This document shows positions 40,574 through 49,610 of a stretch of 64,000 nucleotides of DNA, piece by piece (position 1 is the first letter of the stretch; every line of letters begins with the position of its first letter). The notes below the pieces were generated by a model. That model had not been told where the DNA came from and ran no database searches. It saw only the letters and a list, made by a program, of their open reading frames with translations. The position numbers were made by a program, and so were the translations under genes. Source of the DNA: Sphingomonas sp. BGYR3 (GTDB lineage Bacteria; Pseudomonadota; Alphaproteobacteria; Sphingomonadales; Sphingomonadaceae); NCBI RefSeq assembly GCF_025153455.1, contig NZ_JANZNT010000002.1:248001-312000 (forward strand). The letters are read 5' to 3'.

Positions 40574-40606
40574 AAAAAAAGGGCCGCTTCCCGAAGGAAG
40601 CGGCCC
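40574..40606 (-). terminator. Rho-independent terminator of the TonB-dependent receptor gene
   Basis: Perfect 11-bp stem (GGGCCGCTTCC / GGAAGCGGCCC) with loop CGAA, followed on the minus strand by seven T residues (40574-40580). It is 27 nt past the receptor stop and may also block read-through from dgt. Confidence 0.88.
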
Positions 40607-40633
40607 CATCTGTTTGGCCAATGGCCCGTCGGA

Positions 40634-43600
40634 TCAGAAGCGAACGCGCGCGCTCGCCTGGAAACGACGGCCGATTTGGTCGATGAATGCTCCAGCAAAC
40701 AGACCCGTCTCACCAGCGTAATTCTGGTCGGTGACATTGTTGATGTTGAACTGCAGGCGGAAGTTCTCGTTCACGTCTGCCCCCAGCGTCAGGTCAATCA
40801 GGTTGGTCGGTGACAACCGGACGTTCGGGAAGTCTTCAATCGTGCCGGGCTGACCCGAAACGAACAGGTTGGTCGCTGCCTGCCAGTTCCAAGTGACCTG
40901 ACCGAAGAAACCGCCCTCCGTCGAGTAACGGATGCTCGAACGCGCCCGCCACTTCGGACGGTTGAACGTGCCCGCCGACTCGACTGCATCCGCGAAGTTG
41001 CCTGCGGCCGAGCTGGTGTACCGGATATAGTGGAACACATTGCTCTGCAGATCGATGCGACCGATGTTAGACGGCAGATCAAAGACGTACCGGCCGTTAA
41101 TGTTGACCGCACGCACTTCAGTCGCGGCCAGGTTGATGTAGCCGGACGAGAAGCCCGGTGCGACCTGGAAGTCCGCATTGTTACGGTTGAAGAACGTACA
41201 GGTGTTCGATCCGGTCTGCGGCCCCGTATCCGGGAACGTCGGGCTGTCGTAACAGAACTGCAGCGCCTGAGCCAACGTCGTCGGCTGGATCACGTTGTCC
41301 AGATCGAGGCTGATATAGTCTGCGCCGAGGGTCAGACCCGGGATGAAGCGGGGCTGAGCAACGGCACCGACCGTCCAGCTGGAGCCTCGCTCCGGCTGCA
41401 GGGTTGTTGCGCCCGAGAAGCTGCCGGGAAGCGCGGCTGCGTTGGGAACGAACGTGGCCAGGAATGCATCGGCCGTGGTCGCGTCATTTGCCAGGCCCGC
41501 GTTGATGACGGCCGTGCGGCAGTTTGCCCGCTTCTGTGCGGCCGTTGTACCGGCGTTGATCTGCGTCGGACCGCACGGGTCGGTTGGCGCAGCAAAGGCC
41601 GGCTGGCCACCCAGGAACAGTTCGACGACGCCCGGCTGACGGATCGACTGGGTGTAGTTTCCGCGGATGGTGATGTCGCGGATCGGTGCCCAGGTGCCAC
41701 CCAGGGTATAGATGGTCTGCCAGTCGCCCGAGGACCGCGGGTTGACGACGTTGCCGGCCAGATTGCGGTACGATTCAGCTGCGCCGTTCTGCTTGGAGAA
41801 CCGAACGGCAGGCTCCAGCGTCAGCGTGCCGAGGAACGACAGGAAGTCCTCCCCGATCACCGGAATGCGGGCTTCCGCACCGACTTCCGACGCCTCGATA
41901 TAGCCATTCGTTGTCGCCGATGGCGCAGTACGGCTGCGACCAAGCTGATTCAGCGCGCTTGAGGTGAACGCCAGCTCGTCCTTGCGGTATTCACCCGAGA
42001 TGGCGACTTCCAGCGTCCCGGCGGGCAGATCGAACAGACCGCCGCTGACAGTCCCTTGGACAAAGGTCTGCTTCGATGTGTTGAAGAACTCAACGTCCTG
42101 ACGAACATAAGCCTTTGACGCTTCCGACATCTGATTGTAGCCGAACGGGTTGAGCGGCCGGCAGCCATCGATCATCGCCTGAGTGATGGTCGGCGTGATC
42201 ACGACTTCGGTGGGAAGCCCATCGCTGCCCGGCTGCTTGGTCAGGTTGGCAACAGTGCCAGTCGGGGTGAACCCGAGATACTGGCCAGGAAACACCTGCG
42301 CTCGGCAGACGATATTGCCGTTCGCGACACCCGTCCGAGCGACGCCTTCGTCGACCGCATCCAGCGCCAGCTGATACTCGATGTCGTTGATGTTGGTCGT
42401 CTTGGTGACCTGGTCAGCACGGCCATAGGTCGCCGACACTTCGGCGTTCCAGTCCTGTCCGAACAGACGGAAGTTGCTGCGCGCACCGACCAGCAAGCGA
42501 TAGGTCTCTGCTTCGTTTCGGAACGGGTTGTCGCCGAAAATGTCCTGGTTCTGACGGGTCAGGACAAAGCTGCCGCCGCGCGTGGTGGCGTTGATGCCAA
42601 CCGCGTTAAGCGCCGCCCGGTCGGCTGCGTCCAGATAGGGGTTGTTGACGTTGAGAACCAGCGCTGCGTTTTCAGCACCCGTCGCCAGAAAGTTCTGGCT
42701 CGGCGCGTTCCTCAGCGAAACGTTGATCACCTTCGAATACAGGTTTTCGGTGAACAGCGTGATGTCCGGCGCGATCTTCCACGATGCGATGAAGTTGCCG
42801 ATGAACCGGTCCTGCTGCGTGCGAAGGACCGTGTTCTCGATTGCGCGCACGAAACCGCCATTGGACCCCGGAGCCTGTCCGAACGTGCCCTGCGTGGTCG
42901 GGTTCAGCGTGGCGGCGGTGTAGTTCCTGATGCTGCCGTCATCGTTGAACTCAAGCGGTACCGCGACAAACGGCAGAACCTGATTGAGCGGAACCTGAAC
43001 CCCGGCGACGGTGACCAGCCGGGTGTCGGTGTTTGCAACCCGCGGAACGCCGGGAATGAATGTTCCGATAAAGGCGTTGACGGGAACCGTCGGGTTGGCC
43101 GCGAAAAACTCGCGCGCCGTCGGGCGATTGGCCTGCAGCACGTTGATGGCCAGCGTGTTCAGCTGACCGGCCGTTGCGCCTGCGGGTGGCGTGACGTTGA
43201 ACTGGGCAAACACCTGCGCTGCGGTCACACCGGCGGGGAGTGCGGTCGGCGCGAAAGTGGTGATCGGCAGATTGGCAATGGGCGTCGTGCGGCCATTCAG
43301 GCCGTTGCCGTTCAGCGTCCCCAACGTTAGCGGCACGCCGGGCAGGCCGTTGACGAGCTGCGCGCCGGTATTGAAGAAGCTGAGCCCGGTTGCGCCAATG
43401 CCGTTCTGAAGCGTGATGAAACGGCTGGCGTTCGGCACATAGGGTGTAGCCGGCGTGCCAAGCGTATTCAGAATTGTCCCGGCAAAGCTCAGGGACTGGT
43501 TGATGAAGCCTTCGCCGAATGCGTTACCCGGCTGCCCGTCGTCGGAGTTCCGCAGAAAGGCGCCGTTATTGGAACCAACGACATCGATGATGGCGGGAGC

Positions 43601-44422
43601 GAATGCACTGTTGCGCGTAGCACCATTGAGGTAGTTCGCGATCGTGCCGGCACGACGGAGCCGGAAATCCCGCGCATCGGCCTGCAGGCCGTCGCTGCGG
43701 GTGTATTCCGCCGAAACCGTGACGTTCAGATCGCCGTCGAGGAAGTTTTTGCCGACCAGGCCGTTCAGCTGATACTGACCGGCATCGCCGCGTTCCGAAA
43801 TGCCGGCCAGCGCCCGGAATTCCGCACCCTCATAATCGTCCTTCAGGATGAAGTTGACGACGCCGGCAATAGCATCCGAACCGTAGGCAGCGGCGCCGCC
43901 AACCGTGACGACGTCGACGCGTTCCACCAGCGAACTGGGAATGCTGTTGACATCGACCTGGCTGCCCGTCGCGTTCGCGTCGACGAACAGCGAAGCGGCG
44001 TTGCCGGAGACGTAGCGGCGTCCATTCACCAGGGTCAGCGTACGCTGCGTGCCGAGGTCAAGAAGGTCGATGAAGCCGGCGCCAAGGCTGGCCGCCTGGC
44101 CGCCATTGTTGCCGTTCAACGGGCTGGCTCCGGGGCCGACCAGCGGAATGTCGTTGATCGCTTCCAGCACGTTGGTGAAACCGCGAGCCTGGATCTGTTC
44201 GCCCGTTACCTGAACGCCCGGAAGGATGCCGGTGAATTCCGGACGGGAAATGCGCGATCCGGTGACGATGATGCGGTCATCAGCGCCATCTTCATCCGTT
44301 TCATCGGCTTGATCGCCCTGCTGGGTTTCGGGCTCGGTCGTCTCCTGTGCCCAGGCAACCTGTGGGATGGTGAAGGCGGCGCTGGCAAGCGCGGTCGCCG
44401 TCAGAAAGCGAGAGAGTCTCAT
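40634..44422 (-). CDS. large TonB-dependent outer-membrane receptor
   Basis: 1262 aa. Signal peptide about residues 1-25 (ending VAWAQ), an acidic low-complexity stretch (about 27-48), then a TonB-box-like DRIIVTGSRI, the plug domain (TLTLVNGRRYV, VERVDVVTVGGAAAYGSDAIAGVVNFI) and a long beta-barrel ending with ASARVRF. A long Thr/Pro/Leu-rich stretch near residues 320-450 seems to be an enlarged loop region. The ATG at 44422 fits the signal peptide better than 44482. The substrate is unknown; in sphingomonads such receptors import siderophores, carbohydrates or vitamin-like compounds. Confidence 0.92.
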   Translation of the reverse strand: MRLSRFLTATALASAAFTIPQVAWAQETTEPETQQGDQADETDEDGADDRIIVTGSRISRPEFTGILPGVQVTGEQIQARGFTNVLEAINDIPLVGPGASPLNGNNGGQAASLGAGFIDLLDLGTQRTLTLVNGRRYVSGNAASLFVDANATGSQVDVNSIPSSLVERVDVVTVGGAAAYGSDAIAGVVNFILKDDYEGAEFRALAGISERGDAGQYQLNGLVGKNFLDGDLNVTVSAEYTRSDGLQADARDFRLRRAGTIANYLNGATRNSAFAPAIIDVVGSNNGAFLRNSDDGQPGNAFGEGFINQSLSFAGTILNTLGTPATPYVPNASRFITLQNGIGATGLSFFNTGAQLVNGLPGVPLTLGTLNGNGLNGRTTPIANLPITTFAPTALPAGVTAAQVFAQFNVTPPAGATAGQLNTLAINVLQANRPTAREFFAANPTVPVNAFIGTFIPGVPRVANTDTRLVTVAGVQVPLNQVLPFVAVPLEFNDDGSIRNYTAATLNPTTQGTFGQAPGSNGGFVRAIENTVLRTQQDRFIGNFIASWKIAPDITLFTENLYSKVINVSLRNAPSQNFLATGAENAALVLNVNNPYLDAADRAALNAVGINATTRGGSFVLTRQNQDIFGDNPFRNEAETYRLLVGARSNFRLFGQDWNAEVSATYGRADQVTKTTNINDIEYQLALDAVDEGVARTGVANGNIVCRAQVFPGQYLGFTPTGTVANLTKQPGSDGLPTEVVITPTITQAMIDGCRPLNPFGYNQMSEASKAYVRQDVEFFNTSKQTFVQGTVSGGLFDLPAGTLEVAISGEYRKDELAFTSSALNQLGRSRTAPSATTNGYIEASEVGAEARIPVIGEDFLSFLGTLTLEPAVRFSKQNGAAESYRNLAGNVVNPRSSGDWQTIYTLGGTWAPIRDITIRGNYTQSIRQPGVVELFLGGQPAFAAPTDPCGPTQINAGTTAAQKRANCRTAVINAGLANDATTADAFLATFVPNAAALPGSFSGATTLQPERGSSWTVGAVAQPRFIPGLTLGADYISLDLDNVIQPTTLAQALQFCYDSPTFPDTGPQTGSNTCTFFNRNNADFQVAPGFSSGYINLAATEVRAVNINGRYVFDLPSNIGRIDLQSNVFHYIRYTSSAAGNFADAVESAGTFNRPKWRARSSIRYSTEGGFFGQVTWNWQAATNLFVSGQPGTIEDFPNVRLSPTNLIDLTLGADVNENFRLQFNINNVTDQNYAGETGLFAGAFIDQIGRRFQASARVRF

Positions 44423-44568
44423 CGATGTGCCCCAGAATGAGTGCCGCGCGGGGGTGCGCGGGCTAGAGGCAGAAAATTGCATTGTTCATGTTCTGGCAAG
44501 GCTCGGCAAAAACCTAGTGATCGTTTCGCCGACACCCTGTGGCGGCCATGTCACACTACTGCAACGCA

Positions 44569-44603
44569 GCAAGGGCCGCGCGAAATATTCGCACGGCCCT
44601 TGC
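44569..44603 (-). terminator. near-perfect 35-nt hairpin between thiolase and receptor genes
   Basis: Arms of 16 nt with a single mismatch (GCAAGGGCCG... / ...CGGCCCTTGC) and a 3-nt loop. It lies about 95 nt past the thiolase stop and 147 nt upstream of the receptor start. No T-run flanks it, so it may be a Rho-assisted end, an mRNA-stability element or part of the receptor's control region. Confidence 0.45.
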
Positions 44604-44645
44604 CTATAACCACTTTAAGAATGTTGCGCGCGCTCACGCACACAG

Positions 44646-44670
44646 GATAGGTCAGTATTAATGACCTTAT
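44646..44670. promoter_or_regulatory. AGGTCA/TGACCT dyad upstream of the receptor gene
   Basis: Inverted AGGTCA (44649-44654) and TGACCT (44662-44667) with a 7-nt AT-rich spacer. The flanks GATA / TATC extend it with one bulge. It is a possible operator for the TonB receptor or a thiolase 3' structure. Confidence 0.3.
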
Positions 44671-44697
44671 CGTGACGGATGCGCTACAAACGTGTGA

Positions 44698-45870
44698 TCA
44701 CCGCTCCACACACAGGGCGATTCCCATGCCGCCGCCGATGCACAGCGTGGCCAGGCCCTTTTTCGCGTCGCGCTTCTGCATCTCGTAAATCAGGGTCGTC
44801 AGAACCCGAGCGCCCGACGCGCCGATGGGGTGGCCGATGGCGATCGCGCCGCCATTAACGTTCACCTTTTCGGCATCCCAGCCAAGCTCGCGGCCCACCG
44901 CCAGCGCCTGGGCGGCGAAGGCTTCGTTTGCTTCGATCAGGTCAAGATCGCCGATGGACCAGCCGGCCTTTTCCAGCGCGCGGCGGCTTGCGGGCACAGG
45001 GCCGATGCCCATGATCGAGGGGTCGACGCCCGCCGATGCCCAGCTGGCGATGCGGGCAAGGATCGGGGATCCGCGACGTTCCGCTTCCTCCCGGCTCATC
45101 ACGACCAGCGCGGCGGCCCCGTCATTCAGGCCGGATGCGTTGGCGGCAGTTACTGTGCCGTCCTTCTTGAACGCCGGGCGCAGGCCCGAAACGCCGTCAA
45201 TCGTTGCACCGGCGCGGATATATTCGTCCTGATCGACAATAGTGTCGCCCTTGCGTCCCTTGACCGTGACGGGCGCGATCTCGTCGGCAAATCGGCCAGA
45301 GGCGCGCGCCGCCTCTGCCTTGTTCTGCGACGCGACGGCAAAGGCGTCCTGTTCGCCCCGGCCGATCTGATACTGCTCAGCCAGATTTTCTGCGGTGATG
45401 CCCATGTGATAGCCGTTGAACACGTCGGTCAGGCCGTCCTTGATCATGGTATCGACCAGGCCGAGATCGCCCATCTTGGTGCCGGGGCGCAGATTGGCCG
45501 CATGGGCGGACAGCGACATGCTTTCCTGACCCCCGGCCACGACGATGCGGGCATCGCCCGTCGCCACTGCCTGCGCGGCCAGCGCGACAGCGCGCAGACC
45601 CGATCCGCAGACCTGGTTGACGCCCCATGCCGGAATTTCCTTTGGCACGCCGGCGGCCATCGACGCCTGACGCGCCGGGTTCTGACCCTGCGCCGCGGTC
45701 AGCACCTGGCCCAGGATTACTTCGGACACATCGGCACCGGTGATGCCCGCCTGCGCCAGCGCGGCCTCGATCGCGGTGCGGCCCAGTTCATGGGCGGGCA
45801 CGGCGGCAAATGCGCCCAGAAAGCTGCCGACGGGGGTGCGCTTGGCGGCGGTGATGACGATATCGGTCAT
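44698..45870 (-). CDS. acetyl-CoA C-acetyltransferase (thiolase)
   Basis: 390 aa biosynthetic-type thiolase that condenses two acetyl-CoA to acetoacetyl-CoA. The nucleophile is C88 in [10 protein letters not shown]. The other catalytic residues are H347 ([10 protein letters not shown]) and C377 (CIGGGMG). It lies 56 nt downstream of the PhaC-like gene on the same strand, near phaR, so it may serve as PhaA in polyhydroxyalkanoate synthesis. No phaB reductase is visible here. Fatty-acid or amino-acid breakdown is another possible use. Confidence 0.92.
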   Translation of the reverse strand: MTDIVITAAKRTPVGSFLGAFAAVPAHELGRTAIEAALAQAGITGADVSEVILGQVLTAAQGQNPARQASMAAGVPKEIPAWGVNQVCGSGLRAVALAAQAVATGDARIVVAGGQESMSLSAHAANLRPGTKMGDLGLVDTMIKDGLTDVFNGYHMGITAENLAEQYQIGRGEQDAFAVASQNKAEAARASGRFADEIAPVTVKGRKGDTIVDQDEYIRAGATIDGVSGLRPAFKKDGTVTAANASGLNDGAAALVVMSREEAERRGSPILARIASWASAGVDPSIMGIGPVPASRRALEKAGWSIGDLDLIEANEAFAAQALAVGRELGWDAEKVNVNGGAIAIGHPIGASGARVLTTLIYEMQKRDAKKGLATLCIGGGMGIALCVER

Positions 45871-45926
45871 GAATGATCGCTCCTGCTGGGCATGGCCGGT
45901 TGGGTCCGGCGGATGTGAACGCGGGC

Positions 45927-47003
45927 CTATCTAGCGTCCGTAAGCCCGCTTAACCAGTCACTCAGCGGCGCCCAGAGCTGTTCTGCGGCACGGCTGCCCA
46001 CCACCATGCCGACATGGCCTGCGGTCAGCCGCCGCTGATCCCCCAGCCCGATGGCGCTCGCGGCCGGGACGATCCGGTCGCTCGTCGAAACGAACTCGAC
46101 CATCGGACAGGAAAGGGCGCCGGGCATCACCGTCCGGCCGCCGACCGACCATGCCCCGCGCCCGGATGCGTCCGCCGAAATCAGGTCGTCGAACAGCTCG
46201 CGCCCCGCCGCCAGGGTCAGCGGCGCACCGGCATTGGCCCAGTCTTCCAGCAACACGAACTGGCGCGCGGCGTCGCTGTCGGGGGACAGGGTGCCGAACC
46301 GCACATATTTGTCGATCGTCCGTTCGGGATCGATCCGCCAGAAACCGGCCTGCAGTACCTCCATCGGCACCAGGCCCAGTGCGTCGCAGGCCACGCGGGA
46401 ATCGCGCCATCCGCTGGCGATATCGGCGCGCGCCCGCTCGCCATAGCCGTCGAACCGCCATGGTGCCGCAATCAGCGCAACCCCGGCCACGGGGTGCAGC
46501 ATCGCTGCGGCAAGGGCCAGCGTCCCGCCCAGGCAATAACCGACCAGAACCGGCGGCCGGTCCAGCTGCGCCAGCATCGGCAGCAACAGGGCGGTCACAT
46601 GATCGCCCAGCGACTGGTCCCGATCCGCCCCGGTCGGATGGCCCCAGTCGATCAGGAACGTGCGATGCCCCGCCGCCGCCAGATAACGTGCAAGCGAACT
46701 GCGCTGCCCCATGTCCAGGATGCTGTGCGGGTTGATCAGGGACGGGACGAGGACAACCGGGGGCCCGTCTGCTGCGCCGCCAAAATCCAGCATCCGCGCG
46801 CGGCCCGCCGCTGCATAAGCGGGCACCGTGTTGCCCGCGTCATGGCGCGGCGCATCCTGATACGCCCTTAGCCCTGCCAATGCACTAGCGATGCGTTCGG
46901 GCGATGCTGCACCATTCTGGTGCAGCATGGACAGAAACAGCGGCAGCGGCCTGGGGCCGTGTTGCGGTGCGGTAATGAATGATGCTACAGCCCTGTCATT
47001 CAT
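45927..47003 (-). CDS. short PhaC-like alpha/beta hydrolase (PHA synthase family)
   Basis: 358 aa. The lipase-like box is GYCLGG with Cys157 as nucleophile, as in PHA synthases. Asp in TSDRIVP and His in AGHVGMVVG complete the triad. The core segment [13 protein letters not shown] is typical. Class I synthases are nearly 600 aa with an N-terminal domain; this one lacks it and has the size of class III PhaC, but no phaE is seen. The ATG at 47003 is only 14 nt from the divergent phaR start. Confidence 0.82.
   Translation of the reverse strand: MNDRAVASFITAPQHGPRPLPLFLSMLHQNGAASPERIASALAGLRAYQDAPRHDAGNTVPAYAAAGRARMLDFGGAADGPPVVLVPSLINPHSILDMGQRSSLARYLAAAGHRTFLIDWGHPTGADRDQSLGDHVTALLLPMLAQLDRPPVLVGYCLGGTLALAAAMLHPVAGVALIAAPWRFDGYGERARADIASGWRDSRVACDALGLVPMEVLQAGFWRIDPERTIDKYVRFGTLSPDSDAARQFVLLEDWANAGAPLTLAAGRELFDDLISADASGRGAWSVGGRTVMPGALSCPMVEFVSTSDRIVPAASAIGLGDQRRLTAGHVGMVVGSRAAEQLWAPLSDWLSGLTDAR
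46975..47003. promoter_or_regulatory. dyad at the phaC-like/phaR divergent starts
   Basis: Perfect 8-bp inverted repeat ATGAATGA (46975-46982) and TCATTCAT (46996-47003), with an inner ACAG-CC-CTGT dyad. It covers the first codons of the phaC-like gene and lies 15-43 nt upstream of phaR. It is a candidate PhaR operator. Confidence 0.4.
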
Positions 47004-47017
47004 CGCGCGAGGATCCC

Positions 47018-47602
47018 ATGAAGAAAGCTTCTGCAGGCACTGGTCCCGTCATCATCAAGAAATATGCGAATCGTCGTCTCTATAATACCGAGACGTCGAG
47101 CTACATCACGCTGGAACACCTGGCAGCGATGACGCGCGAGGGCCGTGACTTCAAGGTGATCGACGCCAAGAGCGAAGACGACATCACGCACAACGTGCTG
47201 ACGCAGATCATCATGGAAGAGGAACAGCGCGGCCAGACGATGCTGCCGGTCAGCTTTCTGCGCCAGCTTATCGCGCTGTATGGCGATTCCATGCAGGCGA
47301 TGGTGCCCGGCTATCTGGAAGCGTCGATGGAAAGTTTCCGCCGCAACCAGGAACAGTTCAAGTCGGCGGTGGAGGGCGCGTTTGCCAACACCCCCTTTGC
47401 CGAAATCGCCAAGCGCAACATGGCGATGTTCGAAGCCGCCGCCAGCGCGTTCAAGACGCCGGGCGGGCCGGGTGCCCCCGGCATTGGCGTCGCCCCGGCG
47501 GCACCCGCTGCGGCCGAAACCGATGCCAAGGATGACGAGATCGCCGCCCTTCGCGCCGAGCTGGCCAAGCTGCACGACAAGGTCGAAAAACTGGGCAAGT
47601 AA
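47018..47602 (+). CDS. phaR: polyhydroxyalkanoate synthesis repressor PhaR
   Basis: 194 aa. The N-terminal PHB/PHA accumulation regulator DNA-binding domain is clear: IIKKYANRRLYNTETSSYITLEHLA, followed by FKVIDAKSEDDITHNVLTQIIMEEE. A helical region that contacts granules or phasins and a coiled-coil C-terminus (AALRAELAKLHDKVEKL) follow. PhaR represses PHA genes until it is titrated by polymer granules. Its head-to-head position with the phaC-like gene fits direct control. Confidence 0.94.
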   Translation: MKKASAGTGPVIIKKYANRRLYNTETSSYITLEHLAAMTREGRDFKVIDAKSEDDITHNVLTQIIMEEEQRGQTMLPVSFLRQLIALYGDSMQAMVPGYLEASMESFRRNQEQFKSAVEGAFANTPFAEIAKRNMAMFEAAASAFKTPGGPGAPGIGVAPAAPAAAETDAKDDEIAALRAELAKLHDKVEKLGK

Positions 47603-47620
47603 TTGCCGTAATTGGATGGC

Positions 47621-47647
47621 CCGCCGCCCGAACCGATCGGGCGGCGG
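47621..47647 (+). terminator. probable phaR terminator
   Basis: Perfect 10-bp stem (CCGCCGCCCG / CGGGCGGCGG) with a 7-nt loop, 19 nt after the phaR stop. ACATTTCG follows. It may serve both phaR and the convergent methyltransferase gene. Confidence 0.55.
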
Positions 47648-47662
47648 ACATTTCGCGCAGCC

Positions 47663-48484
47663 TTATTTCGGCTTCACGAACTTCAGCGTCATGCGGTCGC
47701 TTTCGCCGATCGCCGCATATTTTTCGCGGTCCTTGTCCTTCAGCGCATAGGTGGGCGGCAGCGTCCAGACGCCGTCGGGCCAGTCGGCCGTGTCCTTGGG
47801 GTTGGCATTCACTTCCGACTTGCCGGCCAGCTTGAACCCCGCCTTTTCGGCAAAGGCGATGACCGAACTTTCCTTCATATAGCCGGACTTTTCCTCGGCC
47901 ACCGCGTCGCGCGATTCCGGCAGGCGATGCTCGACCACGCCCAGAACGCCGCCCGGCTTCAGCATTTTGAAGGCCGCATCGAAATTGGCCTGCGCCGCAT
48001 CCGCGCCGCCAAATCGCCAGTTGTGGATGTTGCGGAACGTCAGCACGACATCGGCCACCCCGTCGGGGATGCCCGTCTCACCCGGCTTCACGGGGAAATT
48101 CGCGGTCTTCACCTTGCCATAGACATCGGGCTTCGCCGCGATCAGCGCATTGACGCCATTCAGGCCGCGCGGGCTGGGGGCGGCGACGTGCAATGATCCC
48201 TTCGCCGCCAGATAGGGCGCCAGGATTTCGGTGTACCAGCCGCCGCCCGGATAGAGTTCGACCACAGTATCGGTCGGCTTCACGCCGAAAAAGGCCAGCG
48301 TCTGGGCAGGATGGCGATAGGTGTCGCGCGCCGTGTTGGCCGGGGTGCGGCTGGGCGCGGCCACCGCCGATTTCAGCGCGTCCGACGGCGTTTCCTTGTG
48401 ATGATCGGCGGGCATCAGTGCAGCGGCGGTGCCGCCGATGCCGACAAGGCCCGCGACAAGGGCAAGGGTCAGGGACTGGCGCAT
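47663..48484 (-). CDS. exported class I SAM-dependent methyltransferase-like protein
   Basis: 273 aa. A signal peptide (about residues 1-22) precedes a methyltransferase fold: VVELYPGGGWYTEILAPYL (motif I variant with Tyr-Pro-Gly-Gly-Gly), DVVLTFRNIHNW and LKPGGVLGVVEHR. It belongs to a group of predicted secreted methyltransferases common in proteobacteria. Export of a SAM enzyme is puzzling because periplasmic SAM is not expected. The ATG at 48484 follows GGAGAG; upstream ATGs (48514, 48613) lack support. The target is unknown. Confidence 0.85.
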   Translation of the reverse strand: MRQSLTLALVAGLVGIGGTAAALMPADHHKETPSDALKSAVAAPSRTPANTARDTYRHPAQTLAFFGVKPTDTVVELYPGGGWYTEILAPYLAAKGSLHVAAPSPRGLNGVNALIAAKPDVYGKVKTANFPVKPGETGIPDGVADVVLTFRNIHNWRFGGADAAQANFDAAFKMLKPGGVLGVVEHRLPESRDAVAEEKSGYMKESSVIAFAEKAGFKLAGKSEVNANPKDTADWPDGVWTLPPTYALKDKDREKYAAIGESDRMTLKFVKPK

Positions 48485-48544
48485 TCGACTCTCCTTCACC
48501 AGATAGCGTTTCATTGGCGTTTGAATGGGTGCTGGGCAGGAACG

Positions 48545-48727
48545 ATGCAAGCGATTTGGGGCGGCGTTGCGGCAATGACGATGGTGGCGGTGATCGGCGG
48601 CGTGGCTGAACATCGCCGGGTGAACCGGGACGATCCCGACCGGGTCAGCGTGGTCCCGTGGCCGACCGTCCAGTTCCTGGCGATCCTAATCGCGTTCCTC
48701 TTGGCCGCGCTGGCCGTTACCGGCTGA
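48545..48727 (+). CDS. 60-aa two-helix membrane protein
   Basis: Starts 60 nt from the divergent methyltransferase gene, with AGGA just before the ATG. Residues about 4-20 (IWGGVAAMTMVAVIGG) and 43-59 (VQFLAILIAFLLAALAV) are hydrophobic, with a charged loop HRRVNRDDPDR between them. The stop forms half of a CGGCTGA-AAA-TCAGCCG hairpin shared with the convergent neighbour's stop. No domain is recognised, and the function is unknown. Confidence 0.7.
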   Translation: MQAIWGGVAAMTMVAVIGGVAEHRRVNRDDPDRVSVVPWPTVQFLAILIAFLLAALAVTG

Positions 48728-48730
48728 AAA

Positions 48731-49567
48731 TCAGCCGCGCGGCGGCTTCAGCGCATCCAGCAGCGATGCCGTGGCCGATCCGCGCCGCGCGGGCTTGGGT
48801 TGGCTTTCATCGGGCGCCCATCCGGTCAGGTACACGATATCGAACCGTTCGGCGGTCCTGCCATCGGGATCGGCCATGTCGGAAAAGGCGGACGCCGCCC
48901 GGCCCAGCACTGCGCGTGACAGTGGCGTGCGCCCGACCATCAGATTGGTCGCCGCCATCGCCCGCAAATCGCGGAACAGACCCGCGATCGAGCCATAGCG
49001 GACAGTCAGCGGCTCGACATCCGCAACCGGCAGGGCAAAGCCCGCGCGCATCAACAGGTCGCCCGCCGACCGTACGTCGATCTGCGGATGGACGCGCGCG
49101 GCCGGGCGATCCGCCTCTGCCTGCAGCAATGCGGCCTTCAGCGTCGACAGGGACCCTGCACCGGCAAATGCGGCCAGGAACAGGCCGTCGGGGCGCAGCG
49201 CGCGGCGGATCAGCGTCAGCGCGCCGGGCAGGTCGCTGACCTGATCGATCAGTCCCGCCGAAACGATCAGGTCGAACCGCCCCTCGCCAAGCGACAGCCG
49301 GTCCTCCTCCATCGCAATGCCGCCGGCCTCTGCCGCCAGCCGGTCGCCGGGATCGATCCGCGTCACGGCCATGCCGGGGGGAAAGGGAAAGAGCGGGCGA
49401 CCGCACCCGATTTCCAGCGCATCGGAAAAGCTGCGGGTCACGGCATCCAGCCGGTCGGCCAGGCCGTCGATCATCATCGCGCGCAGGAAATCGTCCTCCT
49501 GCGCCCCGGCGATCCGGTTGCGGCGCAGGCGGCGGGCGTTGCGGTCAAAGATTTCGGGGACGCTCAT
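48731..49567 (-). CDS. NDUFAF5/BioC-like methyltransferase
   Basis: 278 aa. The N-terminal IFDRNARRLRRNRIAG is characteristic of the NDUFAF5 (C20orf7) and BioC-like group. ALEIGCGRPLFPF is motif I, and FDLIVSAGLIDQVSDLPGAL and ALRPDGLFLAAFAGAGSL follow. In mitochondria NDUFAF5 hydroxylates a complex I subunit during assembly. The bacterial role is inferred to be complex I assembly or a related modification. The ATG at 49567 fits the family; 49612 is a spurious extension. Confidence 0.85.
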   Translation of the reverse strand: MSVPEIFDRNARRLRRNRIAGAQEDDFLRAMMIDGLADRLDAVTRSFSDALEIGCGRPLFPFPPGMAVTRIDPGDRLAAEAGGIAMEEDRLSLGEGRFDLIVSAGLIDQVSDLPGALTLIRRALRPDGLFLAAFAGAGSLSTLKAALLQAEADRPAARVHPQIDVRSAGDLLMRAGFALPVADVEPLTVRYGSIAGLFRDLRAMAATNLMVGRTPLSRAVLGRAASAFSDMADPDGRTAERFDIVYLTGWAPDESQPKPARRGSATASLLDALKPPRG

Positions 49568-49610
49568 GCCGGCGGCTTGTGCCGGGTGCGGCCCCGCGCG
49601 ACAAGGGGGC

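Noticed and set aside
46979..47017. Longer phaR starting at ATG 46979
   Set aside because: The extra residues have no family support; PhaR proteins start close to the conserved IKKYANRRLYN, and the ATG at 47018 suffices.
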